From positions 1-43,192 of the forward strand of contig DJOW01000078.1 of NCBI GenBank assembly GCA_002437305.1: a stretch of 43,192 bases of DNA, written 5' to 3'. Within the stretch, counting starts at the first letter, position 1. Every line of letters starts with the position of its first letter. Positions 8,947 through 17,053 of the stretch are shown here, one piece after another. Under the pieces are notes generated by a model, which was not told the DNA's origin, did no database searches, and worked only from the letters and a program-made list of their open reading frames with translations. Source of the stretch: Bacteroidales bacterium UBA6428. GTDB lineage: Bacteria; Bacteroidota; Bacteroidia; Bacteroidales; UBA932. Position numbers and translations under genes: made by a program.

Positions 8947-11184
8947 ATGAGTTGTAAAACGGACTTTGCTATGGACACGATTCATCAGAGATTTCCCCAG
9001 TACGATGAGGCGGGACAGGCCCTCATCGACAAAGCTTATGCGATAGCATCGGCCGCCCTGGATGGAGAAACGCGTGGCAACGGCCATCCTTTCATCGAGC
9101 ATCCTCTCAACGTGGCGCTGATCGCGGCGGACGAGATCGGTCTGCCGGCTGACTGCGTGGCTGCGGTGTTTCTTCATGAAGCCACCAGAAAGCATCCCGA
9201 GATTGATTTGCGGACGGAAAGGTCCTTCGACAAGCTCAGGGACCAAGCACAAAAATTTGACATTGAACTGAAAGGCGGATTTCCGGAGGATGTCTACACA
9301 ATGGTGGAGGGGCTGAACAAGATCGCCACAATCAAGCCCAAGGACACACGGCTGGAGGCCGAGAGCTACAAGAAACTCATCGTGCAGTACTCGACGGACC
9401 CGCGCGTGACCGTGCTCAAGATAGCCGACAGGCTGGAGGTGATGAGGCATCTGGAGATGTTCCCGAAGGCCTCCAGAGAGAAGAAGATTCTGGAGACCCT
9501 GATGCTGTACATCCCTCTTGCGCACCAGCTCGGACTCTACAACATCAAGAGCGAGATGGAGGACATCTACTTCCGTTTCGCCGAGCCGGAGCAGTACCGC
9601 GCGATCACCAACAAGCTGAAGGCCACGGAAAAGGACCGCGAACGTTTGACGCAAGAGTTCATAGAACCGCTCAAAAAGACACTCTCCGACGCCGGAATAC
9701 ACTACAAGTTGAAGATCAGGACAAAGACGGCATATTCAATCTGGCGGAAGATGCAGAAGCAGAAAGTGCCGTTCGAGGGGGTCTATGATGTCTTCGCCAT
9801 CAGGTTCATCATCGACTGCGAACCGGACACCAAGAAGGAAAAGGACATCTGCTGGCAGGTCTATTCGTACGTGACCGAGGAATATGAGGCCGACACGAAG
9901 CGACTGCGCGACTGGGTGACGAACCCTAAGCCGAACGGCTACGAGTCACTCCACATCACGGTCAAGAACAAGAGCGGAGCCTTCATCGAGGTCCAGATCA
10001 GGACGAAGAGGATGGACGACGAGGCGGAGAACGGACAGGCCTCGCACTGGTCCTACAAAGGCATCAAGCACGAGGCGCAGCTGGACAAATGGCTGACATC
10101 CGTGCGCTATGCCCTTGAGCATCCGCACGAAGGCAGTCCTGACGATCTACCGCAGCCTCCTTCAAAGGAGATATTCGTGTTCACTCCGTCCGGGGAGCTG
10201 AGGATTCTGCCGGCCGGAGCCACGGTGCTGGACTTCGCCTTCAATATTCATTCAGGGCTTGGAGTCCGCTGCGCCGGCGGACGCATCAACGGCAAGGCGG
10301 TTTCCATCAGGGAAAAGCTCAAGACCGGAGATGTGGTGGACATCATGTCCGGCAAGAACCAGAAGCCGTCCTCCGACTGGCTGAACTTCGTCGTGACCTC
10401 AAAGGCACGCAACAAGATCAAGCAGGAACTCAATGAGGAGGAATATAAGAAAGCGGCCCAGGGAAAGGAACTTCTGGGCAGAAGGCTGAAGAACTGGAAG
10501 CTGGAGCTGCCGGACGAAGTGATGGCTGAGTTACTGAAAAAGCTTAAATATGCCACTCTCAACTCGTTCTATGCAGCTGTCGCGGACGGGATAGTTGACA
10601 TCAACGATGTAAAGAACTACATCCTTGACAGGGACAGGATCGCAGCCGAGGCCATCGAGGCGGCAAAGGAGGCTGAGGCCGGCAGGGTCGTGGCCCGAGG
10701 CGAGGAATGGGACAGACAGCACTCAACCGATGACATTCTTGTGCTGAACGCGCGTGACCTTAAAGGGCTGGACTACAAGATGTCCAAGTGTTGCCATCCG
10801 GTGTTCGGGGACGATGTGTTCGGATTTGTGACCAGGACAGAGGGCATCAAGATCCACCGGATCTCCTGCCCGAACGCGGCGCGTCTGATCAGTACATACC
10901 CTTACAGGATCCAGAAGGTAAAGTGGGCGGACTCTCCTGCCGGAGGCAGTTTCCAGAGCTCGCTGAAGATCATCACCGACATGGAGTCTTCAGTCATCGG
11001 CCAGATCACCGAGATCGTCAACACTTTCAAGGCTTCCCTCAGGACGTTCAATGTCAACGAGAACGTACGGAACGGCACCTACGAGATCACAATGAGGATT
11101 TCGGTGCCGTCCAACATGGAACTAGACAAGGTGATCTCGCAGATCAAGACGCTGAAGCATGTGACGAAGGTCTCCAGGGTTTAA
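8947..11184 (+). CDS. relA: RelA/SpoT-family (p)ppGpp synthetase, RelA-like
   Basis: A 745-residue protein with the full long-RSH layout: an N-terminal HD-hydrolase-like domain (about 20-180), a synthetase domain (about 230-370, with FAIRFIID, PKPNGYESLH and EVQIRTKRMDDEAENGQASHW), TGS (about 395-455, IFVFTPSGELRILPAGATVLDFAF) and a C-terminal ACT domain (about 665-745). It makes the alarmone (p)ppGpp from ATP and GTP or GDP when the ribosome senses starvation. The hydrolase motif is degenerate: the expected HD followed by ED reads FLHEATRKH (residues 76-83), so hydrolysis is probably lost and the protein acts as a synthetase. Bacteroidales usually carry a second, bifunctional homologue elsewhere. 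The ATG at 8947 has GGAGG at 8933-8937; the upstream ATG at 8905 lacks one. Confidence 0.88.
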   Translation: MSCKTDFAMDTIHQRFPQYDEAGQALIDKAYAIASAALDGETRGNGHPFIEHPLNVALIAADEIGLPADCVAAVFLHEATRKHPEIDLRTERSFDKLRDQAQKFDIELKGGFPEDVYTMVEGLNKIATIKPKDTRLEAESYKKLIVQYSTDPRVTVLKIADRLEVMRHLEMFPKASREKKILETLMLYIPLAHQLGLYNIKSEMEDIYFRFAEPEQYRAITNKLKATEKDRERLTQEFIEPLKKTLSDAGIHYKLKIRTKTAYSIWRKMQKQKVPFEGVYDVFAIRFIIDCEPDTKKEKDICWQVYSYVTEEYEADTKRLRDWVTNPKPNGYESLHITVKNKSGAFIEVQIRTKRMDDEAENGQASHWSYKGIKHEAQLDKWLTSVRYALEHPHEGSPDDLPQPPSKEIFVFTPSGELRILPAGATVLDFAFNIHSGLGVRCAGGRINGKAVSIREKLKTGDVVDIMSGKNQKPSSDWLNFVVTSKARNKIKQELNEEEYKKAAQGKELLGRRLKNWKLELPDEVMAELLKKLKYATLNSFYAAVADGIVDINDVKNYILDRDRIAAEAIEAAKEAEAGRVVARGEEWDRQHSTDDILVLNARDLKGLDYKMSKCCHPVFGDDVFGFVTRTEGIKIHRISCPNAARLISTYPYRIQKVKWADSPAGGSFQSSLKIITDMESSVIGQITEIVNTFKASLRTFNVNENVRNGTYEITMRISVPSNMELDKVISQIKTLKHVTKVSRV

Positions 11185-11220
11185 GGAGCGTAGCGACGCA
11201 AGGGGTCTGTGGACCGTGTT

Positions 11221-11260
11221 CCCCAGTGCCCCACCGGGGCTGTCACAAAGTGACTGGGGG
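11221..11260 (+). terminator. Cluster of small hairpins after relA
   Basis: Within 40 bases the sequence can pair three ways: CCCCAGT (11221-11227) with ACTGGGG (11253-11259), GCCCC (11228-11232) with GGGGC (11236-11240), and GTCAC (11242-11246) with GTGAC (11250-11254). It lies 37 bases after the relA stop. No U-tract follows, so terminator is the best guess only. Confidence 0.35.
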
Positions 11261-11264
11261 TTGA

Positions 11265-11314
11265 GAATATCTGAAGGTCTGGAAAGATTAATCTTTCCAG
11301 ACCTTCAGATATTC
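11265..11314. terminator. Perfect 50-base palindrome at the uvrB stop codon
   Basis: Bases 11265-11289 and 11290-11314 are exact reverse complements with no spacer, centred on the TTAA that supplies the uvrB stop. The right arm encodes the last eight UvrB residues; the left arm is its mirror image just beyond the stop. It lies between the convergent relA and uvrB genes, so a bidirectional terminator is likely, although there is no classical U-tract. Confidence 0.6.
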
Positions 11315-13465
11315 CTGCAGAGCCCACATCTCGTCGCGGTAGCGGGCCGCCTCGCTGAAATCCAGGTCGGCGGCGGACTTCTCCATCCTGCGTTTGTCCT
11401 CCGCGATGGTCTTCTGGATCTGCTCCCGGCTCATCGAGCGGATCACCGGATCCTGAAGCACGGCGGCCAGGTCGGCCTTGACGAAGCCGTCGACATAGGC
11501 CGTGTTCCCCTCCCTCTTGGAATCGTGTCCGAGTCCGACCGAGACAGTACCTCGACCAAGGTCGCTTGGGTTGGGAATATATGTCGGGTCGGAGACCGAA
11601 TCCGCCGCGCTGACCCTTCCGCTAGGCCCGTTCTTGACACGAGGGTTGACAGCCTTCTCCGGCTCGCCATAGAGTTCTGACACAAGAATATTCCTTTTCA
11701 CCTCAACCTGCTTAGGGGTGATGTGGTGGAGTTTGTTATATTCGATCTGCTTCGTCCTGCGGCGGTTGGTCTCGCGGATGGTCTGCTCCATCGACTCGGT
11801 GACAGTGTCGGCGTACATTATCACAAGGCCGTTGACATTCCTGGCCGCGCGTCCGGCCGTCTGGGTCAATGCCCTTCCGGAGCGCAGGAAGCCTTCCTTG
11901 TCGGCGTCCAGGATCGCAACGAGTGACACTGTAGGAATATCCAGTCCCTCGCGCAGGAGGTTCACTCCGACCAGCACGTCGAAGAGTCCGTTCTTGAAGT
12001 CCTCTATGATCTCGACCCTCTCCGCCGTGTCCACATCGGAATGGATGTAGCGCACCCGGATGTCGATCTTGTCCAGATAGTCAGTCAGTTCCTCGGCCAT
12101 CCTCTTGGTCAGGGTCGTGACAAGGATCCTCTCGTCCTTCTCGGCCCTCCTGCGGATCTCCTCCACGAGGTCATCCACCTGGTTCTTTGTCGGACGGACC
12201 TCGATCGGAGGATCCAGCAGGCCGGTAGGCCGCACAACCTGCTCGACCACAAGGCCGTTCGAGCGTTCCAGCTCATAGTCCGACGGCGTGGCGCTGACAT
12301 AGACCTTCTGGTCGGTGATCTCATTGAACTCGTCGAATGTCAGAGGACGGTTGTCGGACGCGGCGGGAAGGCGGAAGCCATATTCAATGAGAACAGACTT
12401 GCGGGCATGGTCGCCGCCGTACATCGCCCTGATCTGCGGGATTGTGACGTGGCTCTCGTCGATGAACGTGATGAAGTCCTTCGGGAAGTAGTCGATGAGG
12501 CAGAACGGTCTCTGGCCCGGCTGGCGGCCGTCCAGATAGCGGGAGTAGTTCTCGATTCCGGGGCAGTAGCCCATCTCCTTCATCATCTCGAGATCATTCT
12601 CGACACGTTGCTGCAATCTCTTGGCCTCCAATCCCTTGCCGATCTCATTAAAATAATCGACCTGTTTTTTTAGGTCATCCTGGATCATGCTGACGGCCTT
12701 GATGCTGCGCTCCCTTGTGGTCACGAAATTCGTTGCCGGGAAGATCGGGACCTCGTCCAGCGACTCGATGTGCGCCCCGGTCAGCGGATCGATCAGCGAG
12801 AGCGAATCGACCTCGTCCCCGAAGAACTCGATCCTCACGGCCTCGTCAGAGCCTCCGAGAAAGACATCGACCGTGTCTCCCCGGACCCTGAACGTCCCTC
12901 TCTTGAAATCCACCTCCGTGCGGCTGTAGTTTGCGTCAACGAGATGGTAAAGTAGTCTTGTCAGGCTGCGCTGCTCTCCTCGCTTCACCAGAATGGACTG
13001 AGCGTGAAAGTCCTCCGGGTTTCCGATGCCATAGAGGCATGACACACTGGAGACCACGATAACATCCCTCCGCCCTGACATCAGAGCCGAGGCGGCACTC
13101 AGCCTCAGTTTGTCGATCTGGTCGTTGATGCTGAGATCCTTCTCGATGTAGGTATCGGTGGTCGGAAGGTAGGCCTCCGGTTGGTAGTAGTCATAGTAGG
13201 AGACGAAATATTCAACCGCGTTGGAGGGAAAGAAGCTTTTGAACTCCCCGTAAAGCTGCGCCGCCAGAGTCTTGTTGTGGCTGAGGATCAGCGCAGGCCG
13301 CTGGAGCTTCTCGATGACGTTCGCCATCGTGAAGGTCTTTCCCGACCCCGTCACTCCCAGCAAAGTCACATCCCCGACGCCCTGGTTCAGCGCGTCGCAC
13401 AACCCCTCGATCGCCCCCGGCTGATCCCCCGACGGCTTGTATGGTGATTCCAAACGAAATTTCAT
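11288..13465 (-). CDS. uvrB: Excinuclease ABC subunit B
   Basis: A 725-residue UvrB, the damage-verifying helicase-like subunit of nucleotide excision repair that is loaded by UvrA and recruits UvrC. Walker A GVTGSGKT is at residues 37-44. The damage-probing beta-hairpin region (YYDYYQPEAYLPTTDTYIEKD) is present, as are the helicase motifs (FIDESH, and LLREGLDIP with QTAGRAARN) and the C-terminal UVR coiled coil (DLDFSEAARYRDEM) that contacts UvrC. It is some 50 residues longer than the usual 660-680 because of a low-complexity linker before the UVR motif. The start at 13465 has AGAGG upstream. Transcription is divergent from aguA, with a candidate promoter at 13497-13504. Confidence 0.96.
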   Translation of the reverse strand: MKFRLESPYKPSGDQPGAIEGLCDALNQGVGDVTLLGVTGSGKTFTMANVIEKLQRPALILSHNKTLAAQLYGEFKSFFPSNAVEYFVSYYDYYQPEAYLPTTDTYIEKDLSINDQIDKLRLSAASALMSGRRDVIVVSSVSCLYGIGNPEDFHAQSILVKRGEQRSLTRLLYHLVDANYSRTEVDFKRGTFRVRGDTVDVFLGGSDEAVRIEFFGDEVDSLSLIDPLTGAHIESLDEVPIFPATNFVTTRERSIKAVSMIQDDLKKQVDYFNEIGKGLEAKRLQQRVENDLEMMKEMGYCPGIENYSRYLDGRQPGQRPFCLIDYFPKDFITFIDESHVTIPQIRAMYGGDHARKSVLIEYGFRLPAASDNRPLTFDEFNEITDQKVYVSATPSDYELERSNGLVVEQVVRPTGLLDPPIEVRPTKNQVDDLVEEIRRRAEKDERILVTTLTKRMAEELTDYLDKIDIRVRYIHSDVDTAERVEIIEDFKNGLFDVLVGVNLLREGLDIPTVSLVAILDADKEGFLRSGRALTQTAGRAARNVNGLVIMYADTVTESMEQTIRETNRRRTKQIEYNKLHHITPKQVEVKRNILVSELYGEPEKAVNPRVKNGPSGRVSAADSVSDPTYIPNPSDLGRGTVSVGLGHDSKREGNTAYVDGFVKADLAAVLQDPVIRSMSREQIQKTIAEDKRRMEKSAADLDFSEAARYRDEMWALQEYLKVWKD

Positions 13466-13496
13466 GGCTTACCTCTTGATCCTGTTCACAGTTCAC

Positions 13497-13504
13497 AAAA
13501 ATAA
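13497..13504 (-). promoter_or_regulatory. Candidate -7 box for uvrB
   Basis: TATTTTTG on the minus strand fits the Bacteroidetes -7 consensus TAnnTTTG, 31 bases before the uvrB ATG. No clean TTTG lies at the expected -33 distance. It is four bases from the divergent box for aguA. Confidence 0.45.
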
Positions 13505-13508
13505 CAAT

Positions 13509-13516
13509 ATCTTTGC
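13509..13516 (+). promoter_or_regulatory. Candidate -7 box for aguA
   Basis: TATCTTTG matches TAnnTTTG and lies 21 bases before the aguA ATG. The -33 element is weak. Because it almost touches the uvrB box on the other strand, polymerase bound at one promoter may exclude the other. Confidence 0.5.
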
Positions 13517-13537
13517 AGATAATAAACAAGTAATGAA

Positions 13538-14560
13538 ATGAGACTGCCTGCTGAATGGGAGAGACAGAGCGGGGTGATGCTCACCTGGCCTGACGAGACG
13601 ACACCTTGGTACGAACTTGAGAAGGTGCAGGAATGCTACGGACGGATCATCTCGGCGATCCTGCGTTTCGAGAAGGTGCTTCTGGTGACTTCCGATGTGG
13701 AGGCCGCCTCTAAAAGGCTTGCCGGACTGGGGGTGGACACTTCCGCGATCAGTTTCCACGAGTGCCCGATAAACGACACATGGGCGCGCGACCACGGTGG
13801 AATAGCCGTCTACGGCGACAACGGGGAGAAGTACCTCTACGACTTCGTATTCAACGGCTGGGGGCTCAAGTTCGCCTCCAACTTCGACAACGGAATCACC
13901 AAGAAGATATTCTTCGACAGGGCATTCGCTGATGAGGTGATGTGCGTGGACATGCGTCCGTTCGTTCTTGAGGGGGGCAGCATCGACACCGACGGAGCTG
14001 GAACCCTGATGGCCACCTCGGAATGCCTTTGCAGCGACAACAGGAATGAATATCTCACCCAGGAGGAGATCGAGGGCGAGCTCAGGCAGGCGTTCGGGCT
14101 CAAGCGTGTGCTCTGGGTGGACAACGGCAGCCTATCCGGCGACGACACCGACAGCCACATCGACATTCTGGCGCGCTTCTGCGGCCCGGAGACAATCGCC
14201 TACCTCAAAAGCGACGACCCGGAAGACCCTGACCACGAGTCATTAATGAATATGGAAGCGCAGCTTCAGTCCTTCCGTACTCTGGACGGCAAGCCGTACA
14301 GACTCGTGCCGCTGCCTAAGCCGGAGCAGATGTTCCTGGACGGCTACCCTCTCCCGGCATCCTACGCCAATTTCCTGATAATCAACGGAGCGGTTCTCGT
14401 GCCGGGCACAGGATCAGAGCTCGACGAGGTTGTCCGTCCGAGGCTTCAGGAAGTGTTCCCGGACAGGGAGGTCATCATCATCGACTGCCGTCCTCTCCTC
14501 TCCGGCCACGGAGGCCTCCACTGCGTCACTATGCAGCTTCCGGAGGGGTGGCTGGAATAA
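13538..14560 (+). CDS. aguA: Agmatine deiminase (peptidyl-arginine deiminase family)
   Basis: A 340-residue enzyme that converts agmatine to N-carbamoylputrescine and ammonia, a step in putrescine synthesis. The family motifs are in order: PAEWERQSGVMLTWP at the N-terminus, NDTWARDHGG, EGGSIDTDG, GDDTDSHID with the catalytic His, and GHGGLHCVTMQLP with the nucleophile Cys329. Length is normal. No signal peptide is present, which argues for the cytosolic agmatine enzyme rather than the secreted protein-modifying Porphyromonas PPAD. The N-carbamoylputrescine amidase usually found nearby is not in this window. Its stop codon directly abuts the stop of the convergent next gene, leaving no room for a terminator. 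Confidence 0.9.
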   Translation: MRLPAEWERQSGVMLTWPDETTPWYELEKVQECYGRIISAILRFEKVLLVTSDVEAASKRLAGLGVDTSAISFHECPINDTWARDHGGIAVYGDNGEKYLYDFVFNGWGLKFASNFDNGITKKIFFDRAFADEVMCVDMRPFVLEGGSIDTDGAGTLMATSECLCSDNRNEYLTQEEIEGELRQAFGLKRVLWVDNGSLSGDDTDSHIDILARFCGPETIAYLKSDDPEDPDHESLMNMEAQLQSFRTLDGKPYRLVPLPKPEQMFLDGYPLPASYANFLIINGAVLVPGTGSELDEVVRPRLQEVFPDREVIIIDCRPLLSGHGGLHCVTMQLPEGWLE

Positions 14561-15325
14561 TCAGAATGAATATGATAGCGTCACTCCAAAAGTGTGATAG
14601 ACCATCTCTTTCGCGTGATAGAAGTCATCGAAAGACTGCCCTTCATATTCAAGAGTCCTAAGGGTGGAGTACATGTCAATGTCGTTCATGGAGTAGCTTA
14701 GCCCTATTCCAAGATCATCAAAATTAAACATCAGCGTCCCTCGGCACTGCCAGAATAGCCAGCGCCCGCCCCAACTATGAACATGCTCGGTTGCCGTCTC
14801 CCCGGCTTCGTTAGACAAAAGGAGGTTCCTTCCCGAATATGGCACCGCAAAGACAGCGCCCGGCTCGATGAGGCAAAAGACCCTGCAATGCGGAAATTTC
14901 AGCAGGTCCGGAGTCTTGAATATTTCCGAGAACAGGAATTTCGGCCCCATCGCCTCCATGTCCAGACTCTCTTCCTCATCACCGGACATCTCGCGCCAGA
15001 AATCATATTCCCTATCCGTTATGGCACCGCAAGGCATCTTGTCTCCAAGGTAAGCCAAGCCGCATGACACACCGCCTCCCAAAGCGATGTTAGGACTTAA
15101 GAAGTGTTGCCATGTGATTTCCATCAGACCATAGCGGTTTGTGGACCAGCCCATGTTGAGCCGAAACAGATCCGACGTCCTCACCGGTCTTTTATCCTGG
15201 CCAACCTTCACTTCAACTTCTCTGGGACGGCTGGTCGCTTCGACAGGCTCCGTGGCCAGAAAGGACAACAGCACTAAGCCCAGAAAGTGCGTTTGTATAA
15301 TTTCATCCAGCCCACTCATAATCAA
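14561..15325 (-). CDS. Putative outer-membrane beta-barrel protein
   Basis: A 254-residue protein of unknown function with envelope features: a hydrophobic segment near residues 14-30 (HFLGLVLLSFLATEPVEA), alternating aromatic strands through the body (FRLNMGWSTNRYGLMEITW, LGIGLSYSMNDIDMY) and a C-terminal phenylalanine in a final strand (TFGVTLSYSF), the usual signature for BAM-dependent barrels. The N-terminus is odd for a signal peptide because MIMSGLDEIIQTH has acidic rather than basic residues. Its ATG overlaps the stop of the upstream, lower-GC nuclease gene (ATGA). The original 5' end may have been replaced when that gene arrived, or a start a few codons later may be used. Function unknown. 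Confidence 0.55.
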   Translation of the reverse strand: MIMSGLDEIIQTHFLGLVLLSFLATEPVEATSRPREVEVKVGQDKRPVRTSDLFRLNMGWSTNRYGLMEITWQHFLSPNIALGGGVSCGLAYLGDKMPCGAITDREYDFWREMSGDEEESLDMEAMGPKFLFSEIFKTPDLLKFPHCRVFCLIEPGAVFAVPYSGRNLLLSNEAGETATEHVHSWGGRWLFWQCRGTLMFNFDDLGIGLSYSMNDIDMYSTLRTLEYEGQSFDDFYHAKEMVYHTFGVTLSYSF

Positions 15326-16344
15326 TCCTCTTTTTGTTGCAGCATATAGATTTCTTTTTGGCGTTCAATTTCCCTGCGGAGTTCATCTTCTGTAGGGAGA
15401 AACGGCAAGTATTTCGCTGCGAAAAGTTGCTCATTTCCATTCAAGATGGAATATTTCGCGATATCCGAATCCGTATCCGAACAAAGGACTATTCCTATTG
15501 TAGGGTTATCCCCCTCCGTTCTCTTCAACTCATCATACATACGGCGGTACATATCCATCTGCCCTACATCTTGGTGTGTTATTTTTCCTATTTTTAAATC
15601 GACCAACACATAGCATTTGAGAATCACATTGTAGAACACCAAGTCTATAAAATAATCCTGAGCATCAGTTCTTATCATCTGTTGGCGCTTGACAAATGCA
15701 AAACCTCGTCCCAATTCCATAAGGAAGTCTTGCAGGTGGTCAATTATTGCTGTTTCTAGTTCTTTCTCTGAAAAGCCCGTGTCCTGCTTGAATCCTAAAA
15801 ATTCTGCCACAATCGGATTCTTCAACAGTTCCGGTTGTTTTGGATATTTTTCAGTCATCGTCAGTTGTGGCTGAGTAAAATGACGCTCATAGTATTGCGT
15901 ACTGATGTTTCTATCGAGAGTTCTTACACTCCACATTTCTTGGGATGCAGTTTCCAAATACCAACGTATAGCAGTCTCATCGCCTACTCGTAAGGTTCGG
16001 AAAATGTGAGTCCACTGAAGATTTGGAAATCGCGATTTCCAAATCTCGTAATTAGGGATAGTAATATAAAATTTGCGAAATGCCCTAAGATAACGAGCCG
16101 AAAACCCTTCTCCATAATCATAAGTTAGTCGCTTCGATAGTTTATCTATAAGTTGCTCACCGTACACAGCCCGTTCTTTCCCCCTCTGTTCTTCCTCCAC
16201 TATTCGCTTTCCTATTTGCCAATAGGTCTCAATCATAATGCCACTGACATAAGAATAGGCCACTTCACGACCATGCTCAATAATGTTTTTGATGTCGGTG
16301 ACAATCTTGCCTATATTTATTTCCGGACACTCATTCATTGTCAT
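15322..16344 (-). CDS. YhcG/DUF1016 family PD-(D/E)XK nuclease
   Basis: A 340-residue protein of the DUF1016/YhcG type: an N-terminal helical domain (about 10-160, YSYVSGIMIETYWQIGKRIVEEEQ, then YGEGFSARYLRAFRKFY) followed by a PD-(D/E)XK nuclease domain (about 180-325). The catalytic core is DYFIDLVFYN with VLVDLKIG, where the second Asp-x-Lys replaces the more common Glu-x-Lys. The family is linked to mobile DNA and restriction-like or defence loci; a precise role is not established. The gene is visibly more AT-rich than its neighbours, which suggests recent transfer. It overlaps the next gene by four bases. A 14-base palindrome (16383-16396) lies upstream. Confidence 0.85.
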   Translation of the reverse strand: MTMNECPEINIGKIVTDIKNIIEHGREVAYSYVSGIMIETYWQIGKRIVEEEQRGKERAVYGEQLIDKLSKRLTYDYGEGFSARYLRAFRKFYITIPNYEIWKSRFPNLQWTHIFRTLRVGDETAIRWYLETASQEMWSVRTLDRNISTQYYERHFTQPQLTMTEKYPKQPELLKNPIVAEFLGFKQDTGFSEKELETAIIDHLQDFLMELGRGFAFVKRQQMIRTDAQDYFIDLVFYNVILKCYVLVDLKIGKITHQDVGQMDMYRRMYDELKRTEGDNPTIGIVLCSDTDSDIAKYSILNGNEQLFAAKYLPFLPTEDELRREIERQKEIYMLQQKED

Positions 16345-16382
16345 ATCAAAAATATAGTAACTTATTCTCCTTTATCCTTTCC

Positions 16383-16396
16383 TATATTGCAATATA
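16383..16396. promoter_or_regulatory. Palindrome upstream of the YhcG-type gene
   Basis: TATATTGCAATATA is a perfect 14-base palindrome about 40 bases before the YhcG start, a plausible operator. The region between prdX and this gene is only 93 bases, so the palindrome lies where the promoter must be. Confidence 0.3.
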
Positions 16397-16437
16397 AGCT
16401 GAGATATTCATAATCTTGCAGAAGCAGCATAACATCG

Positions 16438-16971
16438 CTATATTATGATTGGTTCGTGTCCGCAGGCGGGAAGGAACTTGTCGAGAAGGTCGCTGACCTT
16501 GATTTTCACGAAGCAGCCCGCCGTGCCGTCGGTGCAGCAGTACCACTCGCCTTCCAGGATTTCTTTGTCAAGGACGAATGTCACCTCCTTAGCTGAATCA
16601 AGACAGGCACTCAGCACGGTCGTCGCCCCGTGTTCTGTCCCGGCGATCTCCTGCAACTTCTCGGCTGAGGCGAAAGACACCCTCGGAATCCCGAGAGCCT
16701 GACCGAAGTCCTTGGTCACGAACGGCTTGTCATCCCTTGTCACATAGAGGTAGAACTTGGTCTGCTGACGGTTGCAAAGGAATATGCTCTTGACGATCCT
16801 GCCTCCGAGTCCGGCATTGATGTTCCGGCAGTCCTCCATCGTGATTCCAGGATCTGTGTCAACCCTCTCGAACGGAATTTCCAGTTTCGAGAGGGTCTCA
16901 TAAACTTTCTTCTGCAACGGGGTGGAGAACGTCTCCGGAGCCGTGCGCTTTATCTCACTGACGTAGAACAT
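16438..16971 (-). CDS. prdX: ProX/YbaK-type aminoacyl-tRNA deacylase
   Basis: A 177-residue member of the YbaK/ProX editing family, which hydrolyses mischarged tRNA (typically Ala-tRNA-Pro for ProX/PrdX). The N-terminal KKVYETLSKLEIPFERVDTDP and the core GRIVKSIFLCNRQQTKFYLYVTRDDKPFVTKDF carry the conserved lysine and basic residues of the deacylase site. GTEHGATTVLSACLDSAKEVTFVLD with a late CxxTDG-type turn completes the fold. Length matches ProX rather than the shorter YbaK. The start at 16971 lacks a strong Shine-Dalgarno, as is common in this group. It shares its strand with the metallophosphoesterase upstream, but a hairpin lies between them. Confidence 0.85.
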   Translation of the reverse strand: MFYVSEIKRTAPETFSTPLQKKVYETLSKLEIPFERVDTDPGITMEDCRNINAGLGGRIVKSIFLCNRQQTKFYLYVTRDDKPFVTKDFGQALGIPRVSFASAEKLQEIAGTEHGATTVLSACLDSAKEVTFVLDKEILEGEWYCCTDGTAGCFVKIKVSDLLDKFLPACGHEPIII

Positions 16972-17008
16972 TTCTTCTGACCGGTCCGTTTGCGAATCAT
17001 CATTCTCT

Positions 17009-17034
17009 CATGTGCCGGAGAGCCTCCGGACATG
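17009..17034 (-). terminator. Hairpin after the metallophosphoesterase
   Basis: CATGTGCCGGAG (17009-17020) pairs with CTCCGGACATG (17024-17034), 11 pairs with one bulged base and a 3-base loop. It lies between the metallophosphoesterase stop and the prdX start. No U-tract follows. Confidence 0.5.
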
Positions 17035-17053
17035 ATAGCCGATGCTATTCTGA

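Noticed and set aside
8698..9702. Long minus-strand frame opposite relA
   Set aside because: It overlaps a complete RelA-like gene and has no domain; it is a shadow frame.
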